From the NCBI RefSeq assembly GCF_900113015.1, contig NZ_FONV01000020.1, positions 62,001 to 126,000 of the forward strand: 64,000 nucleotides of DNA. Reading direction: 5' to 3'. The notes below the pieces were generated by a model. It had not been told where the DNA came from. It made no database searches and saw only the letters and a program-made list of their open reading frames with translations. The stretch is from Actinoplanes philippinensis. Lineage in GTDB: Bacteria > Actinomycetota > Actinomycetes > Mycobacteriales > Micromonosporaceae. This document shows, piece by piece, positions 44,389-53,382 of this stretch (positions are counted from its first letter, which is position 1; each line of letters starts with the position of its first letter). The translations under genes were made by a program, and so were the position numbers.

Positions 44389-44542
44389 GCTCGTGCGGCT
44401 CCCGGGCGGCGTTGAACTCGGCGTTGCTGCTGCCGTGCGACGGCGTCTCCGCGGTGGGCTCGGCATCCACCGGCATGTCCTCGTTCTCGTCGGCGCCCGT
44501 GACGTGCTGGTCGGTGCTGGCGCCCGCGTCCTTCTTCTCCAC
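44381..44542 (-). CDS. small acidic hypothetical protein coupled to the EVE-like gene
   Basis: A 53-residue acidic, Glu/Asp/Ser/Thr-rich peptide (VEKKDAGASTDQHVTGADEN..) with no hydrophobic core; probably disordered. GTG 44542 has a GAGGGG ribosome-binding site upstream, and the stop overlaps the EVE-like gene start by eight bases. The coupling and ribosome-binding site make it likely to be real. Function unknown; a small partner or inhibitor of its neighbour is conceivable. Confidence 0.5.
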   Translation of the reverse strand: MEKKDAGASTDQHVTGADENEDMPVDAEPTAETPSHGSSNAEFNAAREPHERD

Positions 44543-44790
44543 GGTGATCCCCTCTCCGGTCGGACCGCTGGGATACCCGCCGGGGCGGCCCGGAACCCTC
44601 ATCGGTCCAGAAGCGGCAGGACCTCGCCGGGCCGCGGTCGCGCCACCACTCCCGGACCGCCGCCACGGTCCAGTGGTCGTCACCGTCCCACTGGTGGCCC
44701 CGCCACAGTTCGGACGCCCGGTGCCGGCGGTGGCCGTACCCCCAAGGATCCGAGGGTAGGGAAACGCCTGCCCGGGGTAGCCATCGGCGG

Positions 44791-46368
44791 GTGAGTGTCG
44801 AATCGTCGGCGTGGGCGCCGTTGCGTGTCGCGGCTTTCCGCAGCCTCTGGCTGGCCCTGCTGGCCAGCAACATCGGGACCTGGATGCAGACCGTCGGCGC
44901 GCAGTGGCTGCTCGTCGAGGAGTCCGGCGCCGACACGCTGGTGGCGGTGGTGCAGACGGCCGGTACCCTGCCGATCGTGCTGCTGGCGCTGCCGGCCGGC
45001 GCGCTCGCCGACATCTTCGACCGGCGGCGGCTGCTGATCGCCGTGCAGGTGTTCCTGACCGGGATCGGCGCGCTGCTCACCACGTTGACGCTGACCGGGA
45101 ACATGCCGCCGACGCTGCTGCTGACGTTGACGTTCGTGTTGGGTGCCGGGCAGGCGGTGACCGCGCCGGCGTGGCAGTCGGTGATCCCGGAGCTGGTGCC
45201 GCGGCCGCAGCTGGCGTCGGCGTCGGCGCTCGGCGCGATCAGCATGAACCTGGCCCGCGCAGTGGGTCCGGCGGTGGCCGGGCTGCTGATCGCCGGCGCC
45301 GGAGCGGGTGTGGTGTTCGGCCTGAACACGGTGTCGTTCGCGGTGTTCGCGCTGGTGCTGTGGCGGTGGCGGACGGCCGGGGCGGCGACGGCGGGCGCGC
45401 CGGAGCGGTTCGCGTCCGCGGTCCGGTCCGGTGGCAGGTACGTCCGGCACTCGCCGGTGGTCCGCCGGATCCTGCTGCGGGCCGGGCTGTTCCTGGTGCC
45501 GGGCAGCGCGTTGTGGGCGCTGTTGCCGCTGGTCGCGAGCCGTGGCCTGGGGTTGGGGTCGGGTGGTTACGGTGTGCTGCTCGGCGCGGTCGGCGTGGGA
45601 GCGGTGGCCGGGGCGCTGCTGCTGCCGCGGCTGCGGGCGCGCTGGTCGCTGAACCGGCTGCTGCTGATCGCGAGCGTGCTGTTCGCCGCGATCCTGACGG
45701 CGCTGGCGCTGAGCCGGTCCCCGGTCGTGGTGGTGGCCGCGCTGCTGCCCGCCGGGGTGGCGTGGGTGATGGTGCTGTCCAGCGTGAACGCGTCGATGCA
45801 GCTGTTCCTGCCGAACTGGGTACGCGCCCGCGGGCTGGCGATCTATCAGATCGTCTTCGCCGGCGCGCAGGCCGCCGGCGCGCTCGTGTGGGGTGTGCTG
45901 TCGGACGTGGCCGGCCTGGCCGCCGCCCACCTGGCGGCGGTGGCGCTGATGCTGGCCGGCGCGGTGACGCTGCGCTGGTGGCCGTTGCGCGACACCACCG
46001 GCCTGGACCGGGATCCGGCCGTGTTCTGGCCCGAGCCGCATCTGGAGCACGAGCCCGACGATCACGACGGCCCAGTGGTGGTCGTCGCGAGCTATCCGGT
46101 GAGCGCCGGCCGGGAGGAGGCGTTCACCGAGGCCATGCAGGGGGTACGCCGTAGCCGGCTGCGGACCGGCGCGGTCCGGTGGGGCCTGTTCCACGACGGC
46201 GAGCGTGCCGGGCGGATGGTCGAGGTGTACGTGGTGCCCAGCTGGGACGAGCACCTGCGCCAGCACACCGGCCGCCTGACCGGCGCGGACCGGGAGACGG
46301 AGGAGCGGGCGCTGGCGCTGGCGGACGGTCCGCCCGAGGTGAGCCACCTGCTGAGCGCACGCGGATAG
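44791..46368 (+). CDS. MFS_3-type exporter with C-terminal ABM-like domain
   Basis: A 525-residue protein. The first 400 residues are an MFS_3/EntS-like transporter: RVAAFRSLWLALLASNIGTWMQTVGAQWLLVEES, then AGALADIFDRRRLL (motif A) and about eleven helices. The last 100 residues form a soluble ferredoxin-like domain (PVVVVASYPVSAGREEAFTEAMQGVRRSRLRTGAVRWGLFHDGERAGRMVEVYVVPSWDEHLRQ) like antibiotic biosynthesis monooxygenase/dabb folds. This MFS-ABM fusion recurs in bacteria, but its role is unclear. Start is GTG 44791. A second, damaged MFS gene follows 21 bases later. Confidence 0.85.
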   Translation: MSVESSAWAPLRVAAFRSLWLALLASNIGTWMQTVGAQWLLVEESGADTLVAVVQTAGTLPIVLLALPAGALADIFDRRRLLIAVQVFLTGIGALLTTLTLTGNMPPTLLLTLTFVLGAGQAVTAPAWQSVIPELVPRPQLASASALGAISMNLARAVGPAVAGLLIAGAGAGVVFGLNTVSFAVFALVLWRWRTAGAATAGAPERFASAVRSGGRYVRHSPVVRRILLRAGLFLVPGSALWALLPLVASRGLGLGSGGYGVLLGAVGVGAVAGALLLPRLRARWSLNRLLLIASVLFAAILTALALSRSPVVVVAALLPAGVAWVMVLSSVNASMQLFLPNWVRARGLAIYQIVFAGAQAAGALVWGVLSDVAGLAAAHLAAVALMLAGAVTLRWWPLRDTTGLDRDPAVFWPEPHLEHEPDDHDGPVVVVASYPVSAGREEAFTEAMQGVRRSRLRTGAVRWGLFHDGERAGRMVEVYVVPSWDEHLRQHTGRLTGADRETEERALALADGPPEVSHLLSARG

Positions 46369-46389
46369 CCGGTACGCGAAGATCACGTC

Positions 46390-47579
46390 ATGTGGACCGC
46401 TGACTTCACCCGTTGGTTTACGGCGCGGTCGGTGTCGGTCTTCGGCGACGCGATGCTCACCGTGGCGGCGGCGCTGGCGATCGGGCAGGTGTACGGCGCG
46501 ACCGGCGTCGGTCTCGTGCTGGCCGCGTGGATGGTCCCGTTCCTCGGGTTCATCCTGTTCGGCGGGGTGTTCTCGGACCGGTTCGGGCCCGGCCGCTGAT
46601 GCTCGGCGCGGACCTGGTGCGGCTGGCGGCGCAGGCCGTGGTGGCGGTCGCCTTCTTCACCGGCACCCCGTCGATGGCGCTGCTGATCGGTTGTTCGGCG
46701 GTGAGCGGGGCGGCCGCCGCGATGTTCCAGCCGGGGGTGAACGGCCTGGTGCCGCTGGTCGCGAGGGATCCGCAGCGGGCGAACGCGACGATCCGCACCG
46801 CGGTGGCGATGGCCGAACTGCTCGGGCCGGCCACCGCCGGGGTGCTGTTCGCACTGTTCGGCGCGGGCCCGGTGTACGCAGTGGACGCCGCCACGTTCGC
46901 GATCAGCGCCGCCTGCCTGGCCGGGTTGCACGTGGGCCGGGTGCCGGCGAAGGCGGGGTCGGCGGTGCGGGAGCTGGCCGCCGGATGGCACGAGTTCCGC
47001 TCCCAGCCGTGGATCTGGAACGTGATCCTGGTCTGGGTGTTCTACGGGATCTTCCTGTTCGGCCCGCTCGTGCCGCTGGGCGCGGTGCTGGTCAGCGGCG
47101 ATCGGGGCGCGTCGGCGTACGGCTGGATGCAGACCGCCGTCGGTGCCGGCACGCTGTGCGGCGGGGTGGCCGCGCTGCGGCTGCGGCCGCGGCGTCCGCT
47201 GGCCGCCGGGGCGGTGGCGATGTTCGGTTTCGGGCTGCTACCGCTGGCGATCGCCGTCCACGCGGGCCTGCCGTTGCTGCTGGCGGCGGCGTGGGTGAAC
47301 GGTACGGTCTGGGCGTTCTGGTCGATCATGTGGCAGACCAGTGTGCAGACCCGGGTGCCGCCGGAGATGTTGAACCGGATGACCTCCTACGAGGTGCTCG
47401 GCTCGACCGGCAGTCTGCCGATCGGGCAGGCCCTGGCCGGACCGGCCGCCGGGGCGGTGGGCGCGGAACGGGTGCTGGGTCTCTCGGTGGCGGTCGGTGT
47501 GCTGGGCTGCGTGGCACTGCTGCTGAGCCCGGCGGTCCGGCGACTGACGCGGGTCGAGGATCTGTCCACCATCGACTGA
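46390..47579 (+). pseudogene. MFS transporter with a frameshift after the second helix
   Basis: The first frame (46390-46599) encodes FTRWFTARSVSVFGDAMLTVAAALAIG and a second helix ending FGGVFSDRFGPGR, then TGA. A second frame continues from ATG 46599 (MLGADLVRLAAQAVVAVAFF) through about ten more helices to ENIL-type segments and stops at 47579. Together they make one normal MFS_3-like protein; motif A (SDRFGxxRxxLxGAD) straddles the break. One missing base near 46585-46598 explains it. TGATG at 46597-46601 could allow reinitiation, but the second product would lack the first two helices. Either a pseudogene or a sequencing indel. Confidence 0.7.
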
Positions 47580-47618
47580 TCCCGATAGAGTCCCTGACAT
47601 TGAGATTCACTGATCTCT

Positions 47619-50477
47619 ATGGGGGACTGGAAATTGAACATCTTCAGTCAAGGTAACCTCCGCCGCTCGACGACGATCCTCGCGATCGGAGCGACCGTCA
47701 TCGGGCTCACCGCCCCGGGCGCGGCAGCCAAGGCAGCGGACAGCCCGGCCGAGCGGGCCTACCAGCAGATCGCCGCACTCCAGGACATCAAGAAGTCACT
47801 CACCCCGGCCGAACGCAAACTCGACAGCCGGCTCGCCATCGAGCTGCGCAAACGCACCGACCCGGCAACAGGAGGCGCGCTTCCGGCGCTGGCCACGGGC
47901 GTCCCGGTCAGCAAGTCCGGCACCACCGAGGTGGAGATCCGCGCGGACAAGGTGGGCGACGAACTGCTCGGCCGCCTGCGCGGCCTCGGCGCCGGCATCC
48001 GCTTCCCGTCCCCGGCCACCGGCACCGTGGTGGTCGAGGCGCCGCTGACCGCGCTGCCGACGATCGCCGGGTGGACGGACGTCACCGGCGTCGGCCTGAA
48101 ACACGGCGCGATCACCGCCCACCAGACCGACCCGAAGGCCCCGCCGAAGACCGAGTCCAAGACCGAGAAGACGGCCCGGATCGAGTCGGCGCTGCGCGCG
48201 GCGACCGCGGCGGCCCCGAAGACCCGCGCGGTCACCGTCGGCCAGGGGTCGGTCGTCTCCGAGGGCGACCGTACACACGCCGCCGACACCGCCCGTACCA
48301 GGTTCAAGGTCACCGGAACCGGCGTGAAGGTCTGCGCGCTCTCCGACGGGGTCGACTCGCTCGCCGACTCGCAGGCCAGCGGCGACCTGCCCGCCGACCT
48401 CGACGTGCTGCCCGGCCAGGAGGGTGACGGCGACGAGGGCACCGCGATGCTGGAGATCATCCACGACCTGGTGCCGAACGCGAAGCTCGGTTTCGCCACC
48501 GCCTTCACCAGCGAGGCCAGCTTCGCCGAGAACGTCCGCGCCCTGCGGTTCACCGCCCGCTGCGACATCATCGTCGACGACATCCTCTACTTCCACGAGA
48601 GCCCGTTCCAGGACGGCGCCATCGCGCAGGCGGTCAACGCGGTCACCGCCGACGGCGCGTACTACTTCAGCTCCGCCGGCAACGAGGGCAACACGATCGA
48701 CGGCACCTCCGGCAACTGGGAGGGCGACTTCGCGGACTCCGGCCGTGGCATCGGCAAGTTCGCCGGTGACGCCCACGACTTCGATCCCGGCCCGGGGGTG
48801 CAGGAGTTCAACCCGCTGTCGCCGGGCAGCGCGAGCCGCATCGTCACCCTGTGGTGGGCGGACCCGCTGCTCGCCTCGGCCAACGACTACGACCTGTACC
48901 TGATCAACTCGCTCGGCAACGTCACGTCGTTCTCGCAGGACGTGCAGGACGGCGACGACGACCCGTGGGAGATCCTGCAGGCCGCCAACAGCACCGGGCA
49001 GCGGCTGGCCGTCGTCAAGTTCCAGGGCGCCGACCGTTACCTGCAGCTCTCCGCGCTGCGTGGCCGGTTCGTCGACTCCGCCGACGGCACTCTCAAGGGC
49101 TTCTCCACGCCCGGCGTGACCCGGGGCCACAGCGCGGCCGTGAACGCCTTCTCGGTGGCCGCCGCCCCGGCCAAGGACCCGCTGCCGTTCGCTCTGGAGA
49201 CCGGCGACCCGGCGAACCCGGCCGGACCGTACCCGAACGTCTTCACCAAGCAGACGCTGCCGGAACGGTTCACCTCGGACGGCCCGCGGCGGGTGTTCTT
49301 CAACGCCGACGGCACGCCCGTCACGCCCGGCAACTTCTCCTCGACCGGCGGTTTCGTCCGCGCCAAGCCGCAGATCACCGCGGCCGACGGCGTGGCCACC
49401 ACGGTCGCCGGGTTCCAGCCCTTCTACGGCACCTCGGCGGCCGCGCCGCACGCCGCCGCGATCGCCGCGCTCACCCTCTCCGGCAACCCCGGCCTCACCG
49501 GCGACGACATCCGGGCGGCGCTCACCGGCACCGCCCTCGACCTCACCCCGGCCGGCGCCGACAACCGGACCGGCAGCGGCGTCATCCGCGCCGATCTGGT
49601 GCTGCGCAACACCGGCGCCACCCCGCAGCCGCTGGTCCGGGCCGGCACGCCGGTGACGACCCCGGCGACCGGGGACGGCGATCCGTTCCTGGAGCCGGGC
49701 GAGCAGGCCACCGTCTCTCTTCCGGCAGAGAACATCGGCGATGGTACGGCCACGGGCGTGAGTGTCGTCGTGGACTCCGACAGTCCGCTCGCGACCATCA
49801 CGCCGCGGTCCCGCTCGTATGGCAGCATCGCCGCCGGCGCCACCAAGAGCAGGGACTTCACCCTGAAACTGGCGGCCGGCTACCCGCTCGGCCGGCCGGT
49901 CGGGCTCAGCGTGCGGGTCACCTTCGCCGGCACCCTGTCCCCGACCACCGGCAGCGTGTCGGTGGCGACCGGGCAGCCGTCGTCGACGGTGCGGAACTTC
50001 GCCTATGCGGGCCCGGTCCTGCCGATCCCGGACAACGACCCGACCGGCGTCAACGCCACAGTGGACGTCACCGGCGTCGGCTACGCGTCGTCGCTGACCT
50101 TCTCCATCGACGGCGCCGAGTGCTCCACGACGACCGGCGCCACCACGGTCGGTGTCGACCACACGTTCGTCGGCGACCTGGTCGGCACCCTCAAGGCGCC
50201 GGACGGCCGCTCGGCGACGCTGTTCTCCCGCACCGGCGGCGGCGGCAACAACCTGTGCCAGGTCGTCTTCGACGACGCGGCAGCGGCGCCGTTCTCCTCG
50301 GCCCTGTCCACGAACGCCCCGTTCACCGGCTCCTGGAGGCCCGGCGACCCGCTGGGCTCCCTGCGCCAGTCCCCGGCCGACGGCACGTGGACCCTGCACG
50401 TGGCCGACCGGGTGGGCGCCGACACCGGCTCCATACGAGCCTTCTCCCTGCACCTGACCGGTTACGAGCCGGCCTGA
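47619..50477 (+). CDS. secreted subtilisin-like (S8) protease with P/Homo B domain
   Basis: A 952-residue secreted protein. Signal segment ILAIGATVIGLTAPGAAAKA is followed by a pro-region. The peptidase core has Asp in GVKVCALSDGVDSL, the position of the usual catalytic His occupied by GDGDEGTAMLEIIHDL (Glu), Asn in YYFSSAGNEGN and Ser in FYGTSAAAPHAAAIAAL. A long insertion (about residues 360-520) precedes the Ser. The C-terminus has a beta domain (DGDPFLEPGEQATVSLPAEN) and a proprotein-convertase P domain (VGVDHTFVGDLVGTLKAPDG..). ATG 47619 lacks a clear ribosome-binding site; TTG 47634 with GGGGGA upstream is an alternative. Substrate unknown. Confidence 0.87.
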   Translation: MGDWKLNIFSQGNLRRSTTILAIGATVIGLTAPGAAAKAADSPAERAYQQIAALQDIKKSLTPAERKLDSRLAIELRKRTDPATGGALPALATGVPVSKSGTTEVEIRADKVGDELLGRLRGLGAGIRFPSPATGTVVVEAPLTALPTIAGWTDVTGVGLKHGAITAHQTDPKAPPKTESKTEKTARIESALRAATAAAPKTRAVTVGQGSVVSEGDRTHAADTARTRFKVTGTGVKVCALSDGVDSLADSQASGDLPADLDVLPGQEGDGDEGTAMLEIIHDLVPNAKLGFATAFTSEASFAENVRALRFTARCDIIVDDILYFHESPFQDGAIAQAVNAVTADGAYYFSSAGNEGNTIDGTSGNWEGDFADSGRGIGKFAGDAHDFDPGPGVQEFNPLSPGSASRIVTLWWADPLLASANDYDLYLINSLGNVTSFSQDVQDGDDDPWEILQAANSTGQRLAVVKFQGADRYLQLSALRGRFVDSADGTLKGFSTPGVTRGHSAAVNAFSVAAAPAKDPLPFALETGDPANPAGPYPNVFTKQTLPERFTSDGPRRVFFNADGTPVTPGNFSSTGGFVRAKPQITAADGVATTVAGFQPFYGTSAAAPHAAAIAALTLSGNPGLTGDDIRAALTGTALDLTPAGADNRTGSGVIRADLVLRNTGATPQPLVRAGTPVTTPATGDGDPFLEPGEQATVSLPAENIGDGTATGVSVVVDSDSPLATITPRSRSYGSIAAGATKSRDFTLKLAAGYPLGRPVGLSVRVTFAGTLSPTTGSVSVATGQPSSTVRNFAYAGPVLPIPDNDPTGVNATVDVTGVGYASSLTFSIDGAECSTTTGATTVGVDHTFVGDLVGTLKAPDGRSATLFSRTGGGGNNLCQVVFDDAAAAPFSSALSTNAPFTGSWRPGDPLGSLRQSPADGTWTLHVADRVGADTGSIRAFSLHLTGYEPA

Positions 50478-50525
50478 CGATCCGCGAGCCGGCCGGACCG
50501 GTTACGAGCCGGCCTGACGATCCGC
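50456..50525 (+). repeat. 30-bp direct repeat across the protease stop codon
   Basis: The 30 bases at 50456-50485, beginning GACCGGTTACGAGCC and ending GATCCGC, recur exactly at 50496-50525, a 40-base period. The first copy encodes the last residues TGYEPA and the TGA of the protease; the second lies just after the stop. This is a recent tandem duplication of the gene's 3' end, or possibly an assembly artefact. The rest of the gap to 50623 is GC-rich with no ORF or clear hairpin. Confidence 0.85.
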
Positions 50526-50623
50526 CGGCCGGGGCGCGTCGCGACGCGCCCCGGCCGGCCCCCTCCTGCCCCGTCCACCCCGCTTCTTCCCGCCGCGCTC
50601 CCCCGCCGTCCCCGACGCGCAGG

Positions 50624-51049
50624 TCAGGCGGCGGCGTCCCCCCACACCGCCAGCTCACCGTGGGCCAGGCAGACGATCAGATACCCGTCCGGCCCGGTGA
50701 CCGCCCAGGACTCGGCGTCGGTGTCGGCGTCGACAACCAGGCTCGCACCGCTGGCGAACCCGATCTCCAACTCCCCGTTCTCGCGGGCCCGAGCCGACCG
50801 CACCACATCACTGAGCAGCGTCGCCACCACGTCCGACGGATCGTCCCCCGGCTCCACATCGGCCACCCCAGCGGGCCCGTCCAGATGCGCGACCGCCTCG
50901 ATCAGCACCTGGCACCCACCGGCGAACCCCAGCACGACGGCATGCCCCAGCCACACGTACTCCAGTCGCCGCCCGACCAGGAGATCGAGCGACCGCCCCT
51001 TCCGCGGACGCCTTCCGGCACCGTTCTCGGCCACCATTACCGGCACCAT
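50624..51049 (-). CDS. hypothetical protein (DUF6188-like)
   Basis: A 141-residue soluble protein with alternating strands: LVGRRLEYVWLGHAVVLGFAGGCQVLIEAVAHLDG, VVATLLSDVVRSARARENGELEIGFASGASLVVDADTDAESWAVTGPDGYLIVCLAHGELAVW. This order resembles the small DUF6188 proteins frequent in actinomycetes, often near polymorphic-toxin loci as possible immunity proteins. No toxin is present here. The true start may be the internal ATG five codons in. Convergent with the protease gene. Confidence 0.6.
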   Translation of the reverse strand: MVPVMVAENGAGRRPRKGRSLDLLVGRRLEYVWLGHAVVLGFAGGCQVLIEAVAHLDGPAGVADVEPGDDPSDVVATLLSDVVRSARARENGELEIGFASGASLVVDADTDAESWAVTGPDGYLIVCLAHGELAVWGDAAA

Positions 51050-51233
51050 GAGCCACTCCGATCGGCTCGTCGGACAACTGACGGCAGGACCGTAGCCAAC
51101 ACTTTCCTAAAAAGACCTTAAATCCAGACACCGGCCGGGTAGCGGTCCCAGAACCCCCGCAAAACGTGCACATCCCGCCACCGTCGGCCGGCACCTCACC
51201 GGGCTCGCCCGGCAAGGCGCCTAGGCTTCGCCG

Positions 51234-52298
51234 ATGATCATGAATAGGATCACCTATCGGTCGGTCGGCGACGAACGGATAGCGGGCACATGGCGGCCGA
51301 TCTTCATCCGCAACGGCGACACCTACTTCCTCACCGACCTGTTCATCTTCGCCGACGGCCAGATCGACTGCTGGGGCTGGACCGATCTCGACGGCCTTCG
51401 GGAGCAGCTGGCCAGTGGCCGGATCGCCACCGGCGCCGAGGCCGGAGCGCAAGCGGCGGCAGATCATCTGGCGATGTGGCACTTCGCCGACCCGCAGAGG
51501 TGGCTGTCCGCCGAGAATCTCCTCGGCGAGGTGGCCGACCAGATCGACGAGCTCAACGGACGGCCGGACTCCACCGGGCGGTGCCTGCAGGCGCTGGACC
51601 GTTTCCTGGCCTCCCGCTCGGAGGACGACCGGGAGGCTCTGCGCGCCGCCTACCTGCGGATGCCCGTGACGGTACGGCGATACGCGCTCGGTGACATGGA
51701 CGCCAAGGACCGTCCGCTCCGCGTGCTGTGCACGCCGATCGGCGAGCGGACCACCTACGGCGAGATCGTCACCGGCGATCTGCACGCCGAGGCCCACGAG
51801 TACTTCGCCGCACGTGACCGGTGGGCAGGGACGCAGGCGGATCGCCACCCCGGGGAGCGAGAGGACCCCACGGTGATGCTTCATACGATCCACCTGGAGC
51901 CGGCCGAGGTCCTCGGCGTCGAGTGCCTGCGGAACGAGTATCCGGCGCCGATCACGATGGGCGGCCACACCTATCCCACCGCCGTGCACGCCTTCTGGGC
52001 TCTGTCCACCAGCGACGAGAACGTCCGCGCCGCCGTGCGGGACGAGCCGTCGTTCGTCCGCGCCGAACGCATCGCCGGGACGGGCACGGCCACGCCGGGC
52101 TGGGCGCGGCTGTGGGCGACCGCCATGCACCGGGTGCTGCGGCTCAAGTTCGAGCAGCATCCGGAGTTCGCCGACGTGCTGGCCGCGACCGGGGACGGGC
52201 GGCTGGACTACAGCGAGTCCGGGCGGTGGGGCGGGTGGACCGGGCGGCTGCTGGAGCTCGTACGGTCGGAGGTCGCCGCGCGGCGGGCCGGATTCTGA
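51234..52298 (+). CDS. protein with C-terminal NADAR-like domain
   Basis: A 354-residue protein. The C-terminal 150 residues follow the NADAR/YbiA layout: CLRNEYPAPITMGGHTYPTAVHAFWALSTSDENVRAAV, ARLWATAMHRVLRLKFEQHPEFADVLAATGDGRLDYSESGRWGGWTGRLLELVR. NADAR enzymes remove ADP-ribose from nucleotides or DNA and sit in NAD/ADP-ribose conflict systems. The usual E-H of the motif is V-H here. The N-terminal 190 residues (AGTWRPIFIRNGDTYFLTDLFIFADGQIDCWGW) are a separate domain that I do not recognise. TAGGCT lies six bases before the ATG, so the mRNA is leaderless. Confidence 0.72.
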   Translation: MIMNRITYRSVGDERIAGTWRPIFIRNGDTYFLTDLFIFADGQIDCWGWTDLDGLREQLASGRIATGAEAGAQAAADHLAMWHFADPQRWLSAENLLGEVADQIDELNGRPDSTGRCLQALDRFLASRSEDDREALRAAYLRMPVTVRRYALGDMDAKDRPLRVLCTPIGERTTYGEIVTGDLHAEAHEYFAARDRWAGTQADRHPGEREDPTVMLHTIHLEPAEVLGVECLRNEYPAPITMGGHTYPTAVHAFWALSTSDENVRAAVRDEPSFVRAERIAGTGTATPGWARLWATAMHRVLRLKFEQHPEFADVLAATGDGRLDYSESGRWGGWTGRLLELVRSEVAARRAGF

Positions 52299-52353
52299 CG
52301 GACCGGTCACAGTTGCTGCCGGCGCGGGTGCGGCGGCGGGGAGGATCGGCGGC

Positions 52354-53274
52354 ATGGCGGGGGTGCTCAGCGGGTTCACGACGGTCTGGGCCATCGCCGC
52401 GCTCGGGTATCTGCTGGCGCGCGGGCGGGTTCTCGGGGAGCACGCGCCGCAGGTGCTGGCCCGGCTGGTGTTCTCGGTCGCGGCGCCGGCCCTGCTGTTC
52501 GTGACGTTGAGCCACACCAGCCTGGACCGGATCCTCACCGGGGCGTTGTTCGCGTTCGTGGCGTCGACGGTTCTCGTCGCGGCGGGATATGTGCTGGTCG
52601 CGCGGCTGGTGTGGGGCCGGGACGCCGGGGCCACGACGATCGGGGCGCTCGGGGCGTCGTACGTCAATGCCGGCAACATGGGCCTCGCGGTCGCCGCCTA
52701 CGTGCTCGGCGACGTCTCCCTCGTCGTGCCCGTGCTGATCTTCCAGGTGCTGCTCGCCGGGCCGTTCGCGCTGACCGTCCTGGATCTGGCGTCGGGGCAG
52801 GGGCGGCCGTCGCTGCGCCGGCTGGCGCTGCTGCCGGCCCGCAACCCGCTGATGATCGCGTCCGGCGCCGGGGTCGCCGTGGCGGCCTCCGGCTGGACGC
52901 CACCGGCGCTGCTGCTCGAACCGTTGTCGCTGGTCGGGGCCGCCGCGGTGCCGGCCGCGCTGCTCGCCTTCGGGATGTCGCTGCCGGGCTCGCGGCCGCT
53001 GCGGCCCGGGCCGGACGCGCCGGACCGCTATCTCGCGGTCACGTTGAAGATCGTGGTCCAGCCGTCGCTGGCGTACCTGATCGGCCGGCTGATCGGCCTG
53101 GACGGCCACGAGCTGTTCGCGGCGGTGGTGACCTCGGCGCTGCCGGCCGCGCAGAACGTGTTCGTGTTCGCCCTCCGCTACCGGCGGTCCGAGTCGCTGG
53201 CCCGTGATGTCGTCATGCTGTCGACCCTGGCGTCCGCCGTCGCCATGATCGTCGCGGCGCTGTTCCTGACCTGA
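52354..53274 (+). CDS. AEC-family (auxin efflux carrier-like) transporter
   Basis: A 306-residue membrane protein with about ten helices: FTTVWAIAALGYLLARGRVLGEHAPQVLARLVFSVAAPALLFVTLS at the start, the mid-section GALGASYVNAGNMGLAVAAYVLGD with the N/GN motif of the family, and the final half repeating it (LGTALPAAQNVFVFALRY-like). AEC proteins export or import small organic acids. It stands alone, 55 bases after the NADAR gene, possibly with its own promoter (GAGGAT seven bases before the ATG). Confidence 0.87.
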   Translation: MAGVLSGFTTVWAIAALGYLLARGRVLGEHAPQVLARLVFSVAAPALLFVTLSHTSLDRILTGALFAFVASTVLVAAGYVLVARLVWGRDAGATTIGALGASYVNAGNMGLAVAAYVLGDVSLVVPVLIFQVLLAGPFALTVLDLASGQGRPSLRRLALLPARNPLMIASGAGVAVAASGWTPPALLLEPLSLVGAAAVPAALLAFGMSLPGSRPLRPGPDAPDRYLAVTLKIVVQPSLAYLIGRLIGLDGHELFAAVVTSALPAAQNVFVFALRYRRSESLARDVVMLSTLASAVAMIVAALFLT

Positions 53275-53382
53275 CCTTGATCTGTCTTTGGGTAATGGTG
53301 AAGACACGCCATGCAGCCGTAGAGGACGGGCGCGGAACGGCGTAACGTGTGCCCACTCGCGACGGCGTTTCTAGGGAGCAGC

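Noticed and set aside
44543..44790. Minus-strand frame containing WGYGHRRHRASELWRGHQW-like sequence between the acidic gene and the MFS gene
   Set aside because: Trp-rich and faintly protein-like, but it has no start with a ribosome-binding site and runs on out of frame through the acidic gene. It may be a decayed gene, but it cannot be supported.
53343..53348. TAACGT as the -10 box of the DivIVA gene
   Set aside because: No acceptable -35 at 16-19 bases upstream; left unannotated.
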